Assembly: GCA_012034655.1 (NCBI GenBank)
Contig: JAAUOZ010000042.1
Location: 1 to 35,676, forward strand
Direction: 5' to 3'
DNA from: Leptolyngbyaceae cyanobacterium CSU_1_3
GTDB lineage: Bacteria; Cyanobacteriota; Cyanobacteriia; Leptolyngbyales; Leptolyngbyaceae
Length of the DNA: 35,676 nt
Shown here: in pieces, positions 33,239-35,676 of the stretch
How positions within the stretch are numbered: position 1 is the stretch's first letter
Layout: the number at the start of each line of letters is the position of its first letter
Position numbers and translations under genes: made by a program
The notes under the pieces: generated by a model
Told to the model about the DNA's origin: nothing
The model's database searches: none
Seen by the model: only the letters and a program-made list of their open reading frames with translations

Positions 33239-35407
33239 ATGACAAAGCAGATTGTAATTGCTGAACAGCACCGGATCGCGGCTGTTTTTTCAGAAGATCA
33301 GATTCAGGAAATCATCGTTGCAACGGGTAGCCATCAGGTTAGTGACATCTATCTCGGCATTGTTGAAAACGTTTTACCTGGCATTGATGCCGCTTTCGTG
33401 AATATTGGAGATTCAGAGCGAAACGGCTTTATTCATGTCACTGATTTGGGCCCCCTACGACTGAAACGATCGGCAGGTTCCATCACTGAACTGCTCGCCC
33501 CTCAGCAAAAAGTGCTGGTGCAGGTGATGAAGGAACCCACTGGCAACAAAGGACCGCGCCTCACGGGTAACGTTTCGCTGCCCGGTCGCTATTTGGTTCT
33601 AATGCCCTCTGGTCGTGGGGTAAACCTGTCACGACGGATTCGCAATGACAATGAGCGCAACCGTCTGAGAGCTTTGGCGATTTTGATCAAACCTGCGGGC
33701 ATGGGCATCGTCATTCGCACCGAAGCGGAAGGAATGCCAGAGGAAGCGATCATTGAAGACTTAGAAACGCTGCAAAAGCAATGGGAATCGATTCTGCAAG
33801 AAGCCACTTCAACTCGTGCCCCTGCCTTGCTCAATCGAGACGACGACTTCATTCAGCGCGTTTTGCGAGATGTTTACAGCGCTGACGTAAACCGGATTGT
33901 GGTTGATTCTCACACTGGGCTGAAGCGGGTCAAACAGCAATTGTTTAGCTGGGGCGGCGGCAAAGTTCCTCAAGGGGTGTTGGTTGATCATCACCGCGAT
34001 CGTATTCCCATTCTCGACTACTTCCGGGTCAATGCGGCAATTCGAGAAGCACTCAAGCCCAGGGTAGATCTACCCTCTGGCGGCTATATTATCATTGAGC
34101 GCACTGAAGCTCTGACCGTCATTGACGTAAACTCTGGTTCGTTTACGCGATCGGCAACTGCCCGCGAAACCGTTTTGTGGACAAATTGCGAAGCTGCAAC
34201 AGAAATTGCGCGGCAACTACGCCTGAGAAATATTGCTGGAGTCATTATCGTAGACTTCATTGATATGGATTCTCACCGCGACAAGCTACAGGTGTTAGAA
34301 CACTTCAATAAAGCGTTGCGCGTCGATAAAGCCAAACCCCAAATTTCTCAACTCTCTGAGCTAGGGCTGGTCGAACTGACCCGCAAACGCCAGGGCAAAA
34401 ATATTTACGAACTGTTTGGCAAGACTTGCCCGACCTGTAGCGGTTTGGGGCATTTGGCCCATCTGCCTGGAGAGTCCGACGAAGAAGGCGAAAGCCTAGA
34501 ACGGTCTGCGGTCGCCCTGAGAGACCACCGAGAAAACCGCCGACCCGAACCGCGTCGAGAAATTCCTGCTGCCACAGAATCTTTTTGGGAGGGTGACGAT
34601 CTCGATTCTGACAATGGCGATCAAGATCTAGAGTTGATGAACCATCCGAGCTATCAGGAGCGGGGGCGGAGTACCAACCGTCGTCGCCGTCGCCGTGTGG
34701 GTGAAGAACCAACGCGAGAAGGCACACCAAGGGAAGGACTGCCCCTCCCCAGAGAAAGCGCGCCGACGAGGGAAATTATTCGATCGAAGGCCACTCCCTG
34801 GGAAGAACCTGCCCGCTACACACCCACTCCCACACCTGCCTTGGTGAGTCGATCGGAAGTAGTGGTTGCACCTGACCCCTCAACCCCCGTTGAAGAGACT
34901 TCGGCTTCTAGAGAGGTTCGAGTTTTAGATGATAAGCGGGGTCGATCGGCTCGACGAGGAGCCGTCAAACCTGCGGCCGAGCCGCCGGAGTCTGTGTATG
35001 TAGAAATGACTCCCGAAGAGCAAGAAGTCTACGCTTGGATGGGAATTTCTCCTCTGGTGCTATCGACGCGCGAATTGAAAAATCCTAAGTCAGCCAACGT
35101 CATTGTCATGCTACCGGGGCAGACTCCTCCCGAACCCCCGATCGTTGAGCCAGTTGCATTTGAAGAGGTGCTTGTAGATGAAGAAGCGTTTCAGTCTGAG
35201 ATTGCTCCTCCAGCCGAAGAAGTACCGATTCCTCAGCCTCGCTTGCAGCCCGTCTTGCGTAATACGTTGCCATCCCTAGATCCGTCACCCTCGACAGTGG
35301 TGGTTGAGGAGCAGATTCAGCCTGAGCCGGAAGAAGAAGTGTCTGTCAATCGGCGACGACGACGACGATCGTCCGCAACCAGCGATGACTCTACTACAAC
35401 CAAATAA
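33239..35407 (+). CDS. rne: Ribonuclease E/G
   Basis: RNase E is the main endonuclease of mRNA decay and rRNA/tRNA processing. The 722 residues hold an S1-type RNA-binding part (about 35-115, VSDIYLGIVENVLPGIDAAFVNIG), the catalytic domain with Asp296 (LTVIDVNSGSF) and Asp339 (IIVDFIDMD) in the places of E. coli Asp303 and Asp346, and the zinc-link CPTCSGLGH (397-405). From about 410 the tail is disordered and charged, with an Arg run at 481-486. Near the C-terminus RRRRRRSSA (705-713) equals the nonapeptide reported to bind polynucleotide phosphorylase in cyanobacteria. rnhB usually follows; it is not within the 269 bases left. Confidence 0.96.
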   Translation: MTKQIVIAEQHRIAAVFSEDQIQEIIVATGSHQVSDIYLGIVENVLPGIDAAFVNIGDSERNGFIHVTDLGPLRLKRSAGSITELLAPQQKVLVQVMKEPTGNKGPRLTGNVSLPGRYLVLMPSGRGVNLSRRIRNDNERNRLRALAILIKPAGMGIVIRTEAEGMPEEAIIEDLETLQKQWESILQEATSTRAPALLNRDDDFIQRVLRDVYSADVNRIVVDSHTGLKRVKQQLFSWGGGKVPQGVLVDHHRDRIPILDYFRVNAAIREALKPRVDLPSGGYIIIERTEALTVIDVNSGSFTRSATARETVLWTNCEAATEIARQLRLRNIAGVIIVDFIDMDSHRDKLQVLEHFNKALRVDKAKPQISQLSELGLVELTRKRQGKNIYELFGKTCPTCSGLGHLAHLPGESDEEGESLERSAVALRDHRENRRPEPRREIPAATESFWEGDDLDSDNGDQDLELMNHPSYQERGRSTNRRRRRRVGEEPTREGTPREGLPLPRESAPTREIIRSKATPWEEPARYTPTPTPALVSRSEVVVAPDPSTPVEETSASREVRVLDDKRGRSARRGAVKPAAEPPESVYVEMTPEEQEVYAWMGISPLVLSTRELKNPKSANVIVMLPGQTPPEPPIVEPVAFEEVLVDEEAFQSEIAPPAEEVPIPQPRLQPVLRNTLPSLDPSPSTVVVEEQIQPEPEEEVSVNRRRRRRSSATSDDSTTTK

Positions 35408-35436
35408 GTTGACCTTTGGATGAGTTGACCTTTGGA
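35407..35436. repeat. Short direct repeat after rne
   Basis: AGTTGACCTTTGGA occurs twice (35407-35420 and 35423-35436) with a two-base spacer, starting on the last base of the rne stop codon. Confidence 0.8.
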
Positions 35437-35558
35437 GGTTAGGCTAGGAGGCTGTCAAGCTTGATTTTGGAGGTTTAACCCTTACTTACTTCTCCTGCGA
35501 TCAATTTTCCACCCCTCTAAAGAATGAGAATTAAATAAACTGTAAGGCTTTGGATTCG

Positions 35559-35657
35559 CTCACCCCCCGCCCCTCCTCCCAAGTTGGGAGACGGGAGCAA
35601 GCAAGAGTCCGGTTCCCCTTCTCCCAAGTTGGGAGAAGGGGTTAGGGGAGTGAGGGG
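35559..35657. repeat. Compound palindromic repeat downstream of rne
   Basis: CTCAC at 35559 and GTGAG at 35650 bound two hairpins: CTCCCAA/TTGGGAG (35576-35590) and a near-perfect one with 13-bp arms (35615-35627, 35629-35641) around one central base. The C-rich/G-rich ends resemble the repeats at 4310 and 22655. It may be the terminator region of rne, but no T-run is seen. Confidence 0.75.
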
Positions 35658-35676
35658 CAGAAGGAGACGTTATAAG

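Noticed and set aside
1..35676. GCGATCGC over-representation
   Set aside because: This is the known HIP1 octamer of cyanobacteria, useful for assigning the organism but not new.

Overview
The window is cyanobacterial chromosome. It carries psbU, psbY, the Mg-chelatase subunit gene chlD, an SigF-type sigma factor, several families known mainly from cyanobacteria (DUF2808, DUF3120, DUF4079, DUF1830, TIGR02652, TIGR03279, HHL1-like), a cyanobacterial RNase E with its C-terminal arginine motif, and very many GCGATCGC (HIP1) octamers. Gene order looks like ordinary core chromosome of a filamentous or Leptolyngbya-like lineage. There is no phage, plasmid, CRISPR array, rRNA or tRNA that I can see.

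Layout. 1-5.6 kb: the 3' end of a sigma factor converging on chlD, then a MAPEG/GIY-YIG pair, an HHL1-like thylakoid protein and a two-domain PRC-barrel protein. 5.6-8.8 kb: rplU-rpmA, then Lin0512, an RluA-like protein and DUF2808. 8.8-10.6 kb (minus): a MIF-like tautomerase coupled to a flavin reductase, psbY (39 aa) and a gamma-carbonic-anhydrase-like protein. 10.7-16.7 kb: TIGR02652, a VOC protein, an AAA ATPase, an unknown protein, TIGR03279 radical SAM protein, a heptad-repeat coil and uppP. 17-22.5 kb: DUF3120, an FHA-adenylate cyclase, psbU, nadB, DUF4079 and DUF1830. 23-26.7 kb: a three-gene unit of PSII high-light radical SAM protein, DICT/HD-GYP-like protein and pentapeptide-repeat protein. 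26.7-29.1 kb: CPBP protease, clpS and two small conserved proteins. 29.6-35.4 kb: STAS protein, TIGR03960 radical SAM/DUF2344 protein and rne.

Themes. Photosynthesis upkeep recurs (chlD, psbU, psbY, HHL1-like, the high-light radical SAM gene), along with signalling (sigma factor, FHA-cyclase, DICT, STAS) and RNA/protein turnover (rne, RluA-like, ClpS).

Two features stand out. First, seven otherwise well-conserved genes are each interrupted by one or more single-base indels, nearly all in short homopolymers. This looks more like sequence error than gene decay, and one such shift creates a false 699-residue fusion. Second, the gaps and some gene ends are rich in short tandem repeats (14-18 bp units of unrelated sequence) and in long palindromes of at least three dispersed families, one of which looks like a small non-autonomous mobile element with possible 7-bp target duplications. 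I did not find a clearly new multi-gene system. The best candidates for unexplored biology are the radical SAM/DICT/pentapeptide operon, the RluA homologue lacking its catalytic Asp, and the PRC-barrel protein with repeated acidic-tryptophan motifs.
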